From Streptomyces typhae (GTDB lineage Bacteria > Actinomycetota > Actinomycetes > Streptomycetales > Streptomycetaceae), in contig NZ_WPNZ01000001.1 of assembly GCF_009755605.1 (NCBI RefSeq), positions 124,001 through 188,000 on the forward strand: a DNA stretch of 64,000 nt, written 5' to 3'. Below the pieces are notes generated by a model. The model was not told the origin of the DNA and made no database searches. It saw nothing but the letters and a program-made list of their open reading frames with translations. The translations under genes were made by a program, and so were the position numbers. This document shows positions 17,162 to 25,004 of this stretch, piece by piece; the stretch's first letter is position 1, and each line of letters begins with the position of its first letter.

Positions 17162-17395
17162 TGTTTTCCTTCCCGCCGCTCCGCGGCGGATGTTTCCCAC
17201 CCGCCCGCCCGTTACTCCGCATAACGGACACAAGGTACCCAGCCGATGCCTCCCCCCCCCGGGGGCAACCCCCTGTGGGCAGCTGGTCCGCCAGAGGCGG
17301 AACGGGTGGGCACAGGCGAAGCCTCCGGGAACCGGGATGTGAGGGGGGCGGGGGCACCCCCCGGCCGCGGGCCCCCGGCCAGTAGCCTCGGGGGC

Positions 17396-18361
17396 ATGAG
17401 CCGGCCGCCGACCTTCGTCCCGCCCGCGGGCACCCGCGCGTACAGGCTGCGCACCGCCCGCGGCGACTTCGCCGTGCTCGACACCCGCCCGACCGGCGAG
17501 GTCAAGGGCACGGCCCTGCTCCTGCCGGGCTTCACGGGGAGCAAGGAGGACTTCATCGCCCTGCTGCGCCCCCTCGCCGAGGCCGGCTACCGCACCGTCG
17601 CCGTGGACGGCCGCGGCCAGTACGAGTCCACGGGCCCGGACGACGTCGCCGCGTACGCGCAGCAGGAGCTGGCCGCGGACGTCCTGGCCCAGGCGGCGGC
17701 CGTCCACGGCGACGGCGAGGAGCCCCCGCACCTGCTCGGCCACTCCCTGGGCGGCCTGGTGGCCCGCGCCGCCGTACTCCTCGCGCCCCCGGGCACCTTC
17801 GCCTCGCTCACCCTGATGGCGTCGGGCCCGGCCCGCATCTCCCCGTCGCAGCGCACCCGGGCCACGCTCCTGACGGACGCCGTCGCCGCCCACCCCATGG
17901 CCGTGGTGTGGGAGGCCATGCAGGCCATGCAGCCGCCACCGGAGGACACCGCTACCGCCACCGGACCGGGGGCCGACACCGCCGCCGTCCCGCGCACCGC
18001 CGACACCGACGCCGTCGACGACACCGAAGACACCGACGCCGCCGCACTCCGCGCCCGCTGGCTGCGCAACAACCCGGCCCAGCTCATCGCCACCGGCCAC
18101 CAGCTCCGCACCGAACCCGACCGCGTCGACGAGCTCGCCGCGGCGCCCCTGCCCAAGCACGTGGTGTCCGGTGAGCGCGACGACACCTGGCCGGTGCCGC
18201 TCCTTGACGACATGGCGCGCCGTCTGGGCGCACGCCGCACGGTGGTCGTGGGCGCGGAGCACTCCCCCAACACGGACCGTCCGGAGGCCACCGCGACCGC
18301 GCTGGCCGCCTTCTGGGACAGCTGCGCACCGGAGCGGCCCGCAGCGCGCGGTGCTCAGTAG
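17396..18361 (+). CDS. Alpha/beta hydrolase
   Basis: A 321-residue alpha/beta-hydrolase. The oxyanion loop LLLPGFTGSKEDF, nucleophile GHSLGG (Ser about 117), acid in SGERDDTWP and histidine in GAEHSPN complete the triad. An acidic Thr/Ala/Asp-rich insertion (about residues 185-220) interrupts the lid region. The ATG at 17396 has only GGGGG as ribosome-binding site; TAGCCT 8 nt before the ATG could make it nearly leaderless. It converges on the NYN gene, and the two overlap by 7 bp at their stop codons. The substrate is unknown. Confidence 0.88.
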   Translation: MSRPPTFVPPAGTRAYRLRTARGDFAVLDTRPTGEVKGTALLLPGFTGSKEDFIALLRPLAEAGYRTVAVDGRGQYESTGPDDVAAYAQQELAADVLAQAAAVHGDGEEPPHLLGHSLGGLVARAAVLLAPPGTFASLTLMASGPARISPSQRTRATLLTDAVAAHPMAVVWEAMQAMQPPPEDTATATGPGADTAAVPRTADTDAVDDTEDTDAAALRARWLRNNPAQLIATGHQLRTEPDRVDELAAAPLPKHVVSGERDDTWPVPLLDDMARRLGARRTVVVGAEHSPNTDRPEATATALAAFWDSCAPERPAARGAQ

Positions 18362-19269
18362 TACTTCTGCAGGTGGTCCCAGAACCCGTCCCGCAGCACC
18401 CGCCGCAGGTCCGACTGCCCCCGCAGTGAGTAGTCGAGCAGCCGCTCGGCCTCGACGAGGAGTTCCTGGTCGACCGATCCCGGCAGGTAGGGGTGGCCCG
18501 GCAGCAGGCCCACCAGCGCCTCCCGGCCGCGCGCCGAGAGCCACTTCGCGGAGATCTGGGCGCCGACGAAGCGCACGTCGTCCCGTGAGGGCCGGGCCGC
18601 CGTGGCCGCGGGTTCGTACGGCGCGGCGGGGCGGCGCGTGACGAACGGCTTGAAGAAGTCCGCGTCGAACGTGCGCTGACTGTCGACCTCCCACAGGAGC
18701 GGCTCCGCCTGATTGCGGCCGTCGGGGGCCTCGATGCCCCACAGATGGACGCGTGCGCCGTACCCCTGCGCGGCCTCGACCGCCGACACGAGGTCCTCGT
18801 CGCCGCCGATCAGCGCGGCGTCGCTGATGGCCCGGTGCCGGGCGAGGGACTCCAGGTCGGAGCGGATCAGCGAGTCGACGCCCTTCTGCTGGTTGTTGGC
18901 GTTGAGGTTGCCGAGGCGGACCTTGACGTCGGGGAGTTCCGCGATCGACTGCTGCTCGGCGGTGTGGATGCGGCGTCTCGCGCCGTCGTACCAGTACACG
19001 CGGAGGAGCCTGCTGTCCGCGAAGATCGTGCGCGCCTTGTCGATCAGCGCGTCGATCAGCCCTTCGGCATCGAGCTCGAAGGTCCGCCGGTCCTCGGTGC
19101 CCGTCACGAGCCGCCCGGCGGCGGCGTACAGATAGCCGGCGTCCACGAAGATCGCGTGCGTGGACGGGGTCTTGGCCACCTCGACGAGCATGCGCTCCAG
19201 GAGTCCGTTGGTGCGCTCGAGCCGCGCGGTGATGCCGCCGCTCTCGTCAATGGTCTCGTCCATGTCCAT
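18355..19269 (-). CDS. NYN domain protein (putative PIN-like RNase)
   Basis: A 304-residue protein whose N-terminal part is an NYN domain, a PIN-like fold that usually cleaves RNA. Acidic residues fit the active site: D in IFVDAGYLYAA, D in KGVDSLIRSDL and GGDEDLVSAVEAA. The C-terminal 90 residues form a second helical domain ending FWDHLQKYY. The start is uncertain: ATG 19269 (MDMDETID) and ATG 19263 are both plausible and neither has a clear ribosome-binding site; a further upstream ATG at 19338 would be Cys/His-rich and covers the repeat operator, so I reject it. Confidence 0.85.
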   Translation of the reverse strand: MDMDETIDESGGITARLERTNGLLERMLVEVAKTPSTHAIFVDAGYLYAAAGRLVTGTEDRRTFELDAEGLIDALIDKARTIFADSRLLRVYWYDGARRRIHTAEQQSIAELPDVKVRLGNLNANNQQKGVDSLIRSDLESLARHRAISDAALIGGDEDLVSAVEAAQGYGARVHLWGIEAPDGRNQAEPLLWEVDSQRTFDADFFKPFVTRRPAAPYEPAATAARPSRDDVRFVGAQISAKWLSARGREALVGLLPGHPYLPGSVDQELLVEAERLLDYSLRGQSDLRRVLRDGFWDHLQKYY

Positions 19270-19288
19270 ACAGAACGCATTGTCCCGT

Positions 19289-19336
19289 CCGTCACACAGC
19301 GGGCACAACCGGTGACTGTGACGCAGCGAACACAAC
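19289..19336 (-). promoter_or_regulatory. 27-bp-period direct repeat upstream of NYN gene
   Basis: Two 21-bp copies (19289-19309 and 19316-19336) agree at about 15 positions and share CACAAC ends and a CAGCG core. Their TNACNCAGCG part resembles one half plus centre of the BldD consensus. They sit 20-67 bp upstream of the NYN start, where a regulator would bind. The regulator is not identified. Confidence 0.5.
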
Positions 19337-19485
19337 AAGCCGCGTTACGGTCACGAAACGCCATATTCATTAGCCACTCGAAAATTTTCTTTAGCGTAGG
19401 GAATGTTTGAACGGGTCAAGTCGTTGCACCCCTATGTAGCAAGCAGTTCTCCTTCAGGAGGATCACCAGACGAAGGGAGAAGCCC

Positions 19486-19638
19486 GTGCGCTTCGAAATC
19501 ATGCGACTCGACGACGTCGACGGCACCGCCGTGGACACGACCGTCGTGGACGCCGCCTCCGTCAACCGGATCGTGCAGCAAGCCGCGGCCATAGGGCAGC
19601 GCCTCTACATCCGTCCGGCCGACGCCTCGGCCTCATAA
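19486..19638 (+). CDS. Small protein, 50 aa, unknown
   Basis: GTG start at 19486 with AAGGGAG 6 nt upstream and a TAA stop. The product begins MRFEIMRLDDVDGTAVDTTV and ends LYIRPADASAS. It has a hydrophobic/acidic pattern fitting a small beta-alpha-beta fold and no membrane segment. The good ribosome-binding site, codon bias, and a large terminator 28 bp after the stop argue it is real. I do not know its function. AGGAGG at 19456-19461 also lies upstream but has no start codon at workable spacing. Confidence 0.8.
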   Translation: MRFEIMRLDDVDGTAVDTTVVDAASVNRIVQQAAAIGQRLYIRPADASAS

Positions 19639-19666
19639 CGCCGCCGACAGGCCTCATCACACACTT

Positions 19667-19714
19667 CAGAGCCCTGTACGACATCCGGAGCAACCGGTGT
19701 CGCACAGGGCTCTG
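19667..19714. terminator. Bidirectional hairpin terminator
   Basis: CAGAGCCCTGT (19667-19677) pairs with 19704-19714, and inside it CGACA/CCGG pairs with CCGG/TGTCG, giving a long stem with few mismatches. It lies between the convergent 50-residue gene and marC and could serve both. Confidence 0.8.
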
Positions 19715-19752
19715 TGCGTGGTGTCGGGCGCGGGTGCGGTCACCCGACCGGC

Positions 19753-20355
19753 TCAACCGCCGCGGATCACCTGCGTCACGCCGTTGATGATCTGCTGCAC
19801 CGCGATCGCGGAGAGCATCATGCCGGCGAGCCGGGTCACGAGCACGACTCCGCCGTCCTTGATGACGCGGATGATCAGCAGCGAGAAGCGCATCGCCAGG
19901 AACAGCACCACGTGGATCGCGAGGATCGCCGCCCACACCGACACCTGCTCCATGCCGTCGGCGTGCTGCACGGCGAGGATGACCTGCACGATGGCACCGG
20001 GCCCCGCGAGCAGCGGCATGCCGAGCGGTACGAGAGCGACGTTCACGTCCTTGGTCTGCTGCGGCTCGTCGGTCTTGCCGGTGAGCAGGTCGAGTGCGAC
20101 CAGGAGCAGGAGCAGACCACCGGCGATCATCAGGGCCTGGGTGGAGACATGCAGATAGTCGAGGATCTGCTGGCCGATGATGCCGAAGACGGTGATGACC
20201 CCGAGGGCCACGCACACCGCCTGGAAGGCCATCTTCTTCTGCACCTTGGCGGGGCGGCCCGCGGTCAGTGCGAGGAAGATCGGCGTGACCCCGGGGGGAT
20301 CCATGATCACGAAAAGGGTGAGGAAGAGGGAGCCGAAGACGGCGACGTCGAACAC
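19753..20355 (-). CDS. MarC family integral membrane protein
   Basis: A 200-residue protein with six predicted membrane helices, e.g. LFVIMDPPGVTPIFLAL, LMIAGGLLLLLVALDLL and LPLLAGPGAIVQVILAV. The MDPPG and PLLAGPGA motifs are typical of MarC/UPF0056. The GTG at 20355 gives the normal family length; the frame is open another 86 codons upstream, but that stretch is Arg/Pro/Ala-rich and looks noncoding. MarC proteins have no proven transport activity. It follows the PHP gene by 214 bp on the same strand. Confidence 0.88.
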   Translation of the reverse strand: MFDVAVFGSLFLTLFVIMDPPGVTPIFLALTAGRPAKVQKKMAFQAVCVALGVITVFGIIGQQILDYLHVSTQALMIAGGLLLLLVALDLLTGKTDEPQQTKDVNVALVPLGMPLLAGPGAIVQVILAVQHADGMEQVSVWAAILAIHVVLFLAMRFSLLIIRVIKDGGVVLVTRLAGMMLSAIAVQQIINGVTQVIRGG

Positions 20356-20569
20356 AGTGATGGCCTTGCGGAAGAGGGTCGTACGGAACAGCGGGCGCCG
20401 GCGCGCCACGCCGAGGGGCGAGAGCGCGCGGACGCTCGCGGGGCGCGCGGAAGGCGTGCGGTGCGCGGAGGGTGGTGCGGGTGCGGGTCCGCTGAGAGCG
20501 GTGCGGTGTGGTGCGGCTCGCCGACACGCCGGTGCGCGGTCGGGCGGGTCCGGGGCTCCCGGCGGCTCG

Positions 20570-21445
20570 TCAGGCGGCCGGGGCTCCGCCCGCGCCCGGC
20601 ACCGGGAAGGCACCCGTGGCGCGGCGGGTGATCTCGCCGTAGATCTCGGGGTCGGTGGTGAACTCGCCGAGCGAGACGGTCTTGCGGGTGCCGTGGTAGT
20701 CGCTGGAGCCCGTGACGAGGAGGCCCAGGTCCGCGGCGAGGGCGCGCAGCCGGGGGCCGGACTCGGGCGCGTACGCCAGTTGCTCCGGGTGGTCGACCTC
20801 GATGCCGTCGAGACCCGCCGCGGCCAGTTCGGCTATCGCCGACTCGGGCACGATCCTGCCGCGCTGGGCAGCGGCGGGGTGCGCGAAAACGGTGACGCCG
20901 CCCGCGGCCTTGACCAGGCGGATCGCGTCGAACGGGTCGAGTTCGTGCTTCTCGGCGTAGGCGCGGCCGCCGTCGGCGAGCCACTGGGGCGTGAAGGCGT
21001 CCGAGACGCTCCCCACCACGCCCAGCTCGACGAGGGCCTCCGCGACGTGGGGGCGGCCCACCGAGCCGTCGCCCGCGATGCGCGCGACCTGCTCCCAGGT
21101 CACGGGGACGCCCAGCTCCTGGAGCTTGCGGACCATGGTCTGCGCGCGCGGCACCCGGTCGTCGCGTACGAGTTCGCGCTCCCGGGCCAGCTCCGGCTCG
21201 TCGGGGTCGAAGAGGTACGCCAACATGTGCATCCCCACGCCGTCGAGCCGGCAGGACAACTCGGCGCCGGTGACGAGGGTGAGGCCCGGGGGGAGCGCGG
21301 CGATCGCCTGCGCATGGCCGCGGGTGGTGTCGTGGTCGGTCAGCGCGATCACGTCCAGGCCCGCGGTGGCCGCGTTGCGGACCAGTTCCGCGGGGGTGTC
21401 GGTGCCGTCGGATGCGGTGGAGTGGGTGTGCAGGTCGATACGCAC
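20570..21445 (-). CDS. PHP domain phosphoesterase
   Basis: A 291-residue PHP-domain metal-dependent phosphoesterase. Metal ligands are visible: HTHS in RIDLHTHSTASDG at the N-terminus, DHD in ALTDHDTTRG, E in TGAELSC, H in VFAHPAA and DYH in GSSDYHG. Members of this TrpH/YciV-type group remove phosphate from small nucleotides such as 3',5'-bisphosphates or degrade RNA 5' ends; which applies here is not known. GTG 21445 is chosen because GGAG precedes it by 6 nt; GTG 21457 lacks a site. Confidence 0.9.
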   Translation of the reverse strand: MRIDLHTHSTASDGTDTPAELVRNAATAGLDVIALTDHDTTRGHAQAIAALPPGLTLVTGAELSCRLDGVGMHMLAYLFDPDEPELARERELVRDDRVPRAQTMVRKLQELGVPVTWEQVARIAGDGSVGRPHVAEALVELGVVGSVSDAFTPQWLADGGRAYAEKHELDPFDAIRLVKAAGGVTVFAHPAAAQRGRIVPESAIAELAAAGLDGIEVDHPEQLAYAPESGPRLRALAADLGLLVTGSSDYHGTRKTVSLGEFTTDPEIYGEITRRATGAFPVPGAGGAPAA

Positions 21446-21580
21446 GTAGGGCTCCACGCTTTTCGGGACGGACGGGACGTTGCCCCAAGGATAACGGTCC
21501 GCGCCCCGTCGTCCCGCCCACCTCGGGCGCCCCCCGGCCGCCGGGCAGGCTCTTTCCCCCACCCACCCGCCCTTCCATCG

Positions 21581-21755
21581 GCGCTGCGCGCCTCGTCCTC
21601 AATCGCCGGACGGGCTCCAAGCTCCGCCCGGTCCGGCACGGTTCCAGCCCGTCCGGCGATTGCGGACGAGCGCGGAGCGCGACTTCAGCCCGTCCGGCGT
21701 TTGAGGACGAGGCGCGGAGCGCCGAAAAACGGGGGCCGGGGCGGAGCCCCGGGAT
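21581..21755. repeat. Intergenic repeat cluster (CCGTCCGGCG/TTGAGGACGAG type)
   Basis: One inverted and two direct copies of the core found at 14073-14187 lie here: GCCTCGTCCTCAATCGCCGG (inverted) at 21590-21609, then CCCGTCCGGCGATTGCGGAC and CCCGTCCGGCGTTTGAGGAC. The inverted pair can fold, so the block may terminate transcription between the DUF6758 and PHP genes. Confidence 0.8.
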
Positions 21756-21804
21756 CGGAGTAGGGGTGGGACTGGGGCGCCCCGCGAAGGCCCGGCGCCG
21801 CGCC

Positions 21805-22446
21805 CTACGGCATCAGCAACCGCGGCGACAACGCCCCGCAAGGCAGCAGATCCACCTCGGCCCCGGCGTCCCTCAGGTCCGTCAGGACCATCTCGTCGTA
21901 CATGAGCAGCCCCGACTGCTCGGGCCAGGCGATGGCCCACAGCCACAGCCCCCGCGCCTCACCGGCGAACACGGCCCGGTCGTCGGGCGCCCCCGGCACG
22001 TGCCACATGGCCGTGGGCCGCCCGGCCGCGAGCACCTTGGTCTGGGCGGGCTTGCCTGCGCTCATGGAGGGCCCGGGGTCGGGCCCGTCGATGCCGGCGT
22101 ACCGGGCGCCGAGCCCGACCCCCAGCTCCTCGGCGACGAGGACGAGCTCACCGACGCCGCCGAGCGGCGCGGGCCCCGAGCAGGCCACCGCGGTGGCCCG
22201 CCCGCCGCTGCGGTCGTCACCGGCGCAGACGACACCGGTGAAGAGCCAGCCGACGGGCAGCGGCCAGGGCATCCACACGGGCACCTGGGTGCGGTGCACC
22301 ACGACCTGGAGGGCCTCGACGCTGGGCGGGATCACGGGTTGCAGCGGGTGCACCGTGCCGTGCACATCGCACTGCCAGGAGTCGGCAAAGAGGCCGGGAG
22401 CCCGGACCCGGCCACCACACTTCGGGCAACTGGGTTCGCCCCTCAT
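21805..22446 (-). CDS. DUF6758 family protein with zinc ribbon
   Basis: A 213-residue protein starting MRGEPSCPKCGGRVRAP. Cys7 and Cys10, with CDVH near residues 25-28, form an N-terminal zinc-ribbon-like site; the remainder is a single globular domain with many Trp and Gly residues (VWMPWPLPVGWLFTGVVCAG). The family is known to me only as an actinobacterial domain of unknown function. ATG 22446 is preferred to an ATG three codons upstream, because homologous starts begin at the CPxCG region. It is divergent from the MFS gene. Confidence 0.78.
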   Translation of the reverse strand: MRGEPSCPKCGGRVRAPGLFADSWQCDVHGTVHPLQPVIPPSVEALQVVVHRTQVPVWMPWPLPVGWLFTGVVCAGDDRSGGRATAVACSGPAPLGGVGELVLVAEELGVGLGARYAGIDGPDPGPSMSAGKPAQTKVLAAGRPTAMWHVPGAPDDRAVFAGEARGLWLWAIAWPEQSGLLMYDEMVLTDLRDAGAEVDLLPCGALSPRLLMP

Positions 22447-22567
22447 AGCGCCCAACGGTCCTCCCCGGGCGGCCCCCCGTCAAGGACGATCACCCGTCCG
22501 GAGGCCGCCTCCACCACACCGCCCGCCGCTTTCCCGGCCCCACCACCGGACCCGAAGTAGATGTAAC

Positions 22568-22597
22568 TTGCATTAGTTAGCTCAGCTAACTTATTAT
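22568..22597 (+). promoter_or_regulatory. MFS promoter with operator palindrome in spacer
   Basis: TTGCAT (-35, 22568-22573) and TATTAT (-10, 22592-22597) are 18 bp apart. The spacer is almost entirely the perfect palindrome AGTTAGCTCAGCTAACT (22575-22591, 8+1+8). A dimeric MarR- or TetR-type repressor binding here would block RNA polymerase. The AT-rich composition stands out strongly from the surroundings. Confidence 0.75.
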
Positions 22598-22645
22598 ATG
22601 CATACGACAACGATCTACGTCCGGAAGCACGCGAAGGAGCTGCGG

Positions 22646-23914
22646 ATGACCACCCCCGCACACGGAGAGCACAGCCCACACGGAGCGCACGAGGACCCCT
22701 TCGACGCCGGGGCCGGAGGCCTGCTGCGGCAGCCGAAGGCGGTGTGGGCCACGGCGGGCGCCTCCGTCGTGGCGTTCATGGGCATCGGCCTCGTCGATCC
22801 GATCCTGCCGTCCATCGCCAGGGGCCTGGACGCGACGCCGAGCCAGGTCTCCCTCCTGTTCACCTCGTACTTCCTGATCACCGCCGTCGCGATGCTGGTG
22901 ACCGGTTTCGTCTCCAGCCGCATCGGCGGCAAGAAGACCCTGCTCGCCGGGCTCGCGCTCGTGGTGGTGTTCGCCGGGCTCGCGGGCACGTCCGGGTCGG
23001 TCGGTGAACTGGTCGGGTTCCGCGCGGGCTGGGGGCTCGGCAACGCGCTGTTCGTGTCGACCGCGCTCGCCGTCATCGTCGGCGCCGCCGCCGGGGGCAG
23101 CGCGGCCGCGATCCTGCTCTACGAGTCCGCGCTCGGCCTCGGCATGGCCTGCGGCCCCCTGCTCGGCGCGCTGCTCGGCGACGCGAGCTGGCGGTACCCG
23201 TTCTTCGGCACCGCGGTCCTGATGGCCGTCGGGTTCCTGTGCATCACGGCGTTCCTGAAGGAGCAGCCGAAGCCCGCCCGCAAGACCTCGCTGCTCGACC
23301 CGATCAAGGCGCTCGGCCACGGCGGTCTCGCCTCGGCCGCGGCGTCCGCGTTCTTCTACAACTACACGTTCTTCACGGTCCTGGCCTTCACGCCGTTCGT
23401 CCTGGACATGAGCCCGTACCGCTCGGGCGCGGTGTTCTTCGCCTGGGGCCTGCTGCTCGCGGTGTTCTCGGTGCTCGTGGCGCCGCGGCTGCAGAGGCGG
23501 TTCGGCTCCCTGAAGGTGCTCGGCGGGTCGCTGGTGCTGCTCGCCGCGGACGTCCTGGTCCTCGGCTACGGCAGCCACACCACCGCCGTCGTCTGCACCG
23601 TCCTGTCCGGCGCCTTCATCGGCGTGAACAACACCGTCTACACGGAGCTGGCACTCGGCGTCTCGGACGCGCCGCGGCCCGTGGCGAGCGCCGGCTACAA
23701 CTTCGTGCGCTGGTTCGCGGCCGCCGCGGCCCCGTACTTCGCGCCGAAGATCGAGGAGTGGAGCGACATCCACATCCCGTTCGTCGTCGCCGCCGTCACG
23801 GCGCTGCTCGGCGCGGGCGTGGTGTGGGCGCGCCGCGCCGCGCTCACCCACGAGGCCGAGGAGCTGGAGCCGCGGCACGCGACCGAGGACGGCGTGACCG
23901 TCTTCGCCAACTGA
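22646..23914 (+). CDS. MFS transporter (drug efflux type)
   Basis: A 422-residue 12-helix major facilitator. After a polar His-rich N-terminus the first helix is VWATAGASVVAFMGIGLVDPILPSI; motif A is GFVSSRIGGKKTLL between helices 2 and 3, and a conserved Gly/Pro-rich helix 5 (ALGLGMACGPLLGALLG) resembles the antiporter motif C of DHA1 exporters. It probably exports a toxic small molecule in exchange for protons; substrate unknown. ATG 22646 has AAGGAG 7 nt upstream; the frame extends 16 codons further but those lie in the leader. Its promoter carries an operator palindrome, so expression is likely inducible. Confidence 0.9.
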   Translation: MTTPAHGEHSPHGAHEDPFDAGAGGLLRQPKAVWATAGASVVAFMGIGLVDPILPSIARGLDATPSQVSLLFTSYFLITAVAMLVTGFVSSRIGGKKTLLAGLALVVVFAGLAGTSGSVGELVGFRAGWGLGNALFVSTALAVIVGAAAGGSAAAILLYESALGLGMACGPLLGALLGDASWRYPFFGTAVLMAVGFLCITAFLKEQPKPARKTSLLDPIKALGHGGLASAAASAFFYNYTFFTVLAFTPFVLDMSPYRSGAVFFAWGLLLAVFSVLVAPRLQRRFGSLKVLGGSLVLLAADVLVLGYGSHTTAVVCTVLSGAFIGVNNTVYTELALGVSDAPRPVASAGYNFVRWFAAAAAPYFAPKIEEWSDIHIPFVVAAVTALLGAGVVWARRAALTHEAEELEPRHATEDGVTVFAN

Positions 23915-23932
23915 CCCGGCGGAAGCGGACGT

Positions 23933-24517
23933 TCAGTCCAGCGGTACGGACTTGCGCAGCGGATCGCGCAGGTCCGTGCCGCTGGTGAGCCAGCGCTCCT
24001 GGAGCGCGGCCGCCCCGTGCACCCGCTTCCACGCCGCCTCGTTGGGCGTCATGGGGAGCAGCGGCAGGAAACGTACGGGATCCATCGGCTCGTCGAGTTC
24101 CAGGTCCGCCACCAGACCGCCGGACTCCGCGACGAGGACCGAGGTGGACGACGTCCCCGGCCACAGCGGCTCCCCCACGTCGAGGGAGGCGCCCGGCGCG
24201 ACCACGACCCCCTCCACCTGCGGCGAGGCGGCGAGCACGGCGAGCGGGCGCAGCACCTTGTCCGTCTCGGCGACGCCACCGCGTACGGAGAGGACCAGCT
24301 CCGCGCGCGGGCCCCGCACCGGGTCGCTGAGCGCGGCCGTGGGGTCGGTCATCGGGCGGGCGGACATGCCGAGCGTGGCGTACCGCACGACGTCCCCGGC
24401 CGGGAAGCGCAGCACCTCGATGCGGTCCGTACCGAGGAACGTCACCGCCGCGCGCGCGTCCGGTTCCCCGAGGGAGTCGCGGAGCCTGGCCTCGACCGGA
24501 GCAAGAACATCAGCCAT
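23933..24517 (-). CDS. Suppressor of fused (SUFU)-like domain protein
   Basis: A 194-residue protein resembling the bacterial SUFU-like domain: an N-terminal helix (MADVLAPVEARLRDSLGEP), a central beta-sheet region (VVRYATLGMSARPM) and the C-terminal segment FLPLLPMTPNEAAWKR, which is characteristic. The bacterial members are of unknown function and have been linked with toxin-immunity settings elsewhere, but no toxin gene is adjacent here. It converges on the MFS gene, with 18 bp between stops. The ATG at 24517 has no evident ribosome-binding site. Confidence 0.75.
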   Translation of the reverse strand: MADVLAPVEARLRDSLGEPDARAAVTFLGTDRIEVLRFPAGDVVRYATLGMSARPMTDPTAALSDPVRGPRAELVLSVRGGVAETDKVLRPLAVLAASPQVEGVVVAPGASLDVGEPLWPGTSSTSVLVAESGGLVADLELDEPMDPVRFLPLLPMTPNEAAWKRVHGAAALQERWLTSGTDLRDPLRKSVPLD

Positions 24518-25004
24518 GACGCGAGCATAGAACTCATCAGTGATGGGTAAAGGTTGGGGCTTGACGCACCGGTCGGCTGATACTGTTGGCCGCTGGCACC
24601 CGGGCAGCACGCAGAAGCGTCGCCTTCAAGCCCGGACGCAGGAGACGGCGCTACGCGCCTGGGACTTCCCCCACGGGGGACCGGCCGGAGGAGGTGGGGC
24701 TGCAGTGGATCGAAGTCGACCGTGCAGTACCACTCGCTCTTCCGCCCGCTGAATCTCCCGCAGCAGCGTCGCTGCGGCCGTGCGCTCGGCCTCCCGTGGA
24801 CCAGTGACCACTCGTCCGCACCCGGCGTGCGCACGCAAGACGGAAGAGCACCGCGTTTCACCTGATCTGCATCAGTAGCGTTGCTGCCACCGCGACGGTG
24901 CGGTGCTCCCCGCTTTGTGGACGTGCCACAGGCACCAGCAGGACGTCCCCATTCCGGGCAGTTCCACCCGCCGCAGGCGGCCCTTTCGTCGAAGGAGCCT
25001 GCCC
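24518..25004. other. Divergent intergenic region upstream of corA
   Basis: A 487-bp region between the SUFU-like gene and corA. TTGACG at 24561 and TACTGT at 24581 look promoter-like, but the 14-bp spacing is too short. The last 40 bp hold CCGCCGCAGGCGG (24969-24981, a 5-bp stem), then CCCTTTCG and the GAAGGAG ribosome-binding site. I looked for an M-box magnesium riboswitch and did not find its conserved sequence. A 26-codon minus-strand frame (24949-24872) rich in Cys and Trp is noted but not called. Confidence 0.45.

Noticed and set aside
17162..17395. Riboswitch between helicase and hydrolase genes
   Set aside because: GC-rich stems (CCCCCCCCGGGGGC and GGTCCGCCAGAGGCGG) are present, but no cobalamin, c-di-AMP or other riboswitch signature could be matched.
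19270..19338. Cys/His-rich N-terminal extension of the NYN protein (start at 19338)
   Set aside because: It covers the direct-repeat operator and has no ribosome-binding site; the NYN domain does not need it.
20356..20613. 86-residue N-terminal extension of MarC
   Set aside because: Arg/Pro/Ala-rich composition unlike the protein, and MarC family members start at the first helix.
24872..24949. 26-codon minus-strand frame rich in Cys and Trp (MGTSCWCLWHVHK...)
   Set aside because: No ribosome-binding site or promoter, and the nearest minus-strand gene starts 355 bp away; it lies inside the corA leader region on the opposite strand.
24518..25004. M-box or other Mg2+ riboswitch upstream of corA
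   Set aside because: The conserved M-box sequence blocks were not found; only small hairpins are visible.
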